A DNA stretch of 64,000 bases. It comes from Solirubrobacter sp963792915. GTDB lineage: Bacteria > Actinomycetota > Thermoleophilia > Solirubrobacterales > Solirubrobacteraceae. The notes beneath the pieces are model-generated. The model was not told the origin of the DNA. It saw only the letters and a list, made by a program, of their open reading frames with translations, and ran no database searches. A program made the position numbers and the translations under genes. Of the stretch, positions 63,537-64,000 are shown piece by piece. The stretch's first letter is position 1. Every line of letters begins with the position of its first letter. The stretch spans positions 434,001-498,000 of the forward strand of contig CAWBYD010000003.1 in the NCBI GenBank assembly GCA_963792915.1. The letters run 5' to 3'.

Positions 63537-64000
63537 TCACGGGCGGTCGTCGAGCGTGCCGCCGTCCGTGGTGATCGGCTCGCGCTCGATCACGCGGTCG
63601 CGTCCGAAGCGGCGGCGCTCGACAGCGACCGTGCCGGCGCGCGCGCGTCCCACGCGCGGCAGCATCGAGAGCACGATCAGCGCGGCGCCGCCGGCGCCCA
63701 GGACGAGCTTGGTCCAGTTGTTGGTGGCGAAGATCCCGAGGATGTCGGAGCCGTCGGAGAGCGCGATCAGCGCGCCCACGACGTAGGCGACGCCGACCAT
63801 GAACGCCATCGACTTGGCGCCCCAGTGCACGGGCGAGCCGAGCAGCAGCAGCAGGCCGCCGACCGCGAACAGCACCCACGTCCAGCCGTTGCCCTCGATC
63901 CCGATGAACGTCGTGCCGTTGACGGTGCCGCTCGGGGCGTCGAACGTGAAGCTGCGGTCGGCGAAGATGAAGCCGAGGACGCCGAGGATCAGCGATGCCG
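63537..64000 (-). CDS. DUF4383-like membrane protein (5' partial)
   Basis: The frame runs from the right window edge to TGA at 63537. Visible residues show LGVLGFIFADRSFTF, GTTFIGIEGNGWTWVLFAVG, LLLLLGSPVHWGAKSMAFMV, then two further helices with GSDILGIFATNNWTKLVLG and a charged tail (RRRFGRDRVIEREPITTDGG). The four-helix layout with a polar loop after helix 1 fits DUF4383 proteins of actinobacteria. The N-terminus lies outside the window. It ends 26 bases before helD on the minus strand, i.e. it lies upstream of helD in the same direction. Confidence 0.65.
   Translation of the reverse strand, partial: ASLILGVLGFIFADRSFTFDAPSGTVNGTTFIGIEGNGWTWVLFAVGGLLLLLGSPVHWGAKSMAFMVGVAYVVGALIALSDGSDILGIFATNNWTKLVLGAGGAALIVLSMLPRVGRARAGTVAVERRRFGRDRVIEREPITTDGGTLDDRP

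Overview
The window is 64 kb of very GC-rich DNA with dense, short-spaced genes, strong G/C preference at third codon positions, frequent GTG/TTG starts, start/stop overlaps of the ATGA/GTGA type and several TAnnnT boxes placed about 7 nt before a start codon (leaderless-type promoters). With OpcA, YcnI/CopC-CopD, HelD, a CGNR regulator and Actinobacteria-type PPP enzymes, this points to a high-GC actinobacterium. The class Thermoleophilia (Solirubrobacter/Conexibacter-like soil bacteria) is my best guess, but no 16S or marker search was possible. The DNA looks chromosomal. I saw no tRNA, rRNA, CRISPR array, IS element or phage gene.

Layout: 0-2.6 kb copper-handling membrane/secreted proteins (YtkA/FixH-like end, YcnI, CopC-CopD-YtkA fusion). 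2.7-6.8 kb secreted LVIVD propeller protein, branched-chain-amino-acid-type binding lipoprotein, small membrane protein. 6.8-8.1 kb 2,2-dialkylglycine decarboxylase-like enzyme. 8.1-13.4 kb a compact RiPP-type island: S8 peptidase, GAF protein, a truncated radical SAM protein, an intact-motif radical SAM protein, a haem-oxygenase-like diiron enzyme, an MFS exporter and a 64-residue precursor ending in Asn-Phe-Val-Trp. 13.4-13.8 kb repeats. 13.8-18.3 kb lipoprotein phosphoesterase plus FtsX/LolD-type ABC exporter. 18.4-20.1 kb ArsR/SRPBCC pair, MsrB, small genes. 20.3-33.2 kb sugar phosphate block: tkt, NCS1 permease, chemoreceptor, then a tight pgi-gnd-zwf-opcA-pgl-ROK kinase-rpiB operon. 33.2-37 kb four badly frame-broken genes (phosphoesterase, GNAT, EamA transporter, MocR regulator). 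37-42.5 kb M20 peptidase, EF-hand-like protein, small unknowns, Orn/Lys/Arg decarboxylase. 42.5-48.1 kb ABC-2 exporter, ppx, ppk, TetR. 48.2-51.6 kb fadA-fadB beta-oxidation pair. 51.6-55.7 kb repeat, sigma-70 factor, peptide-binding lipoprotein, CGNR regulator. 55.7-59.6 kb aldose epimerase, two-domain fatty acyl-CoA reductase, enoyl-CoA hydratase, small membrane protein. 59.7-64 kb ABC-F, HelD-like helicase, truncated DUF4383 protein.

How the parts work together: the 25.6-33.0 kb operon covers G6P isomerisation, both oxidative PPP dehydrogenases with the OpcA assembly factor, lactonase, sugar phosphorylation and ribose-5-P isomerisation, with transketolase nearby, so it is an NADPH/pentose module. 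fadA/fadB, the acyl-CoA reductase and the hydratase indicate acyl-CoA metabolism. ppx and ppk are adjacent for polyphosphate turnover. The RiPP island carries maturation, protease and export genes with a candidate substrate, and is the most interesting locus.

Caveat: single-base frame breaks cluster at 8.4-12.1 kb and 33.2-36.6 kb, with isolated ones near 38.7, 39.35, 40.4 and 45.5 kb. Because housekeeping ppk is hit too, unpolished sequence is the likelier cause. Genes there are described from the reconstructed reading frame.
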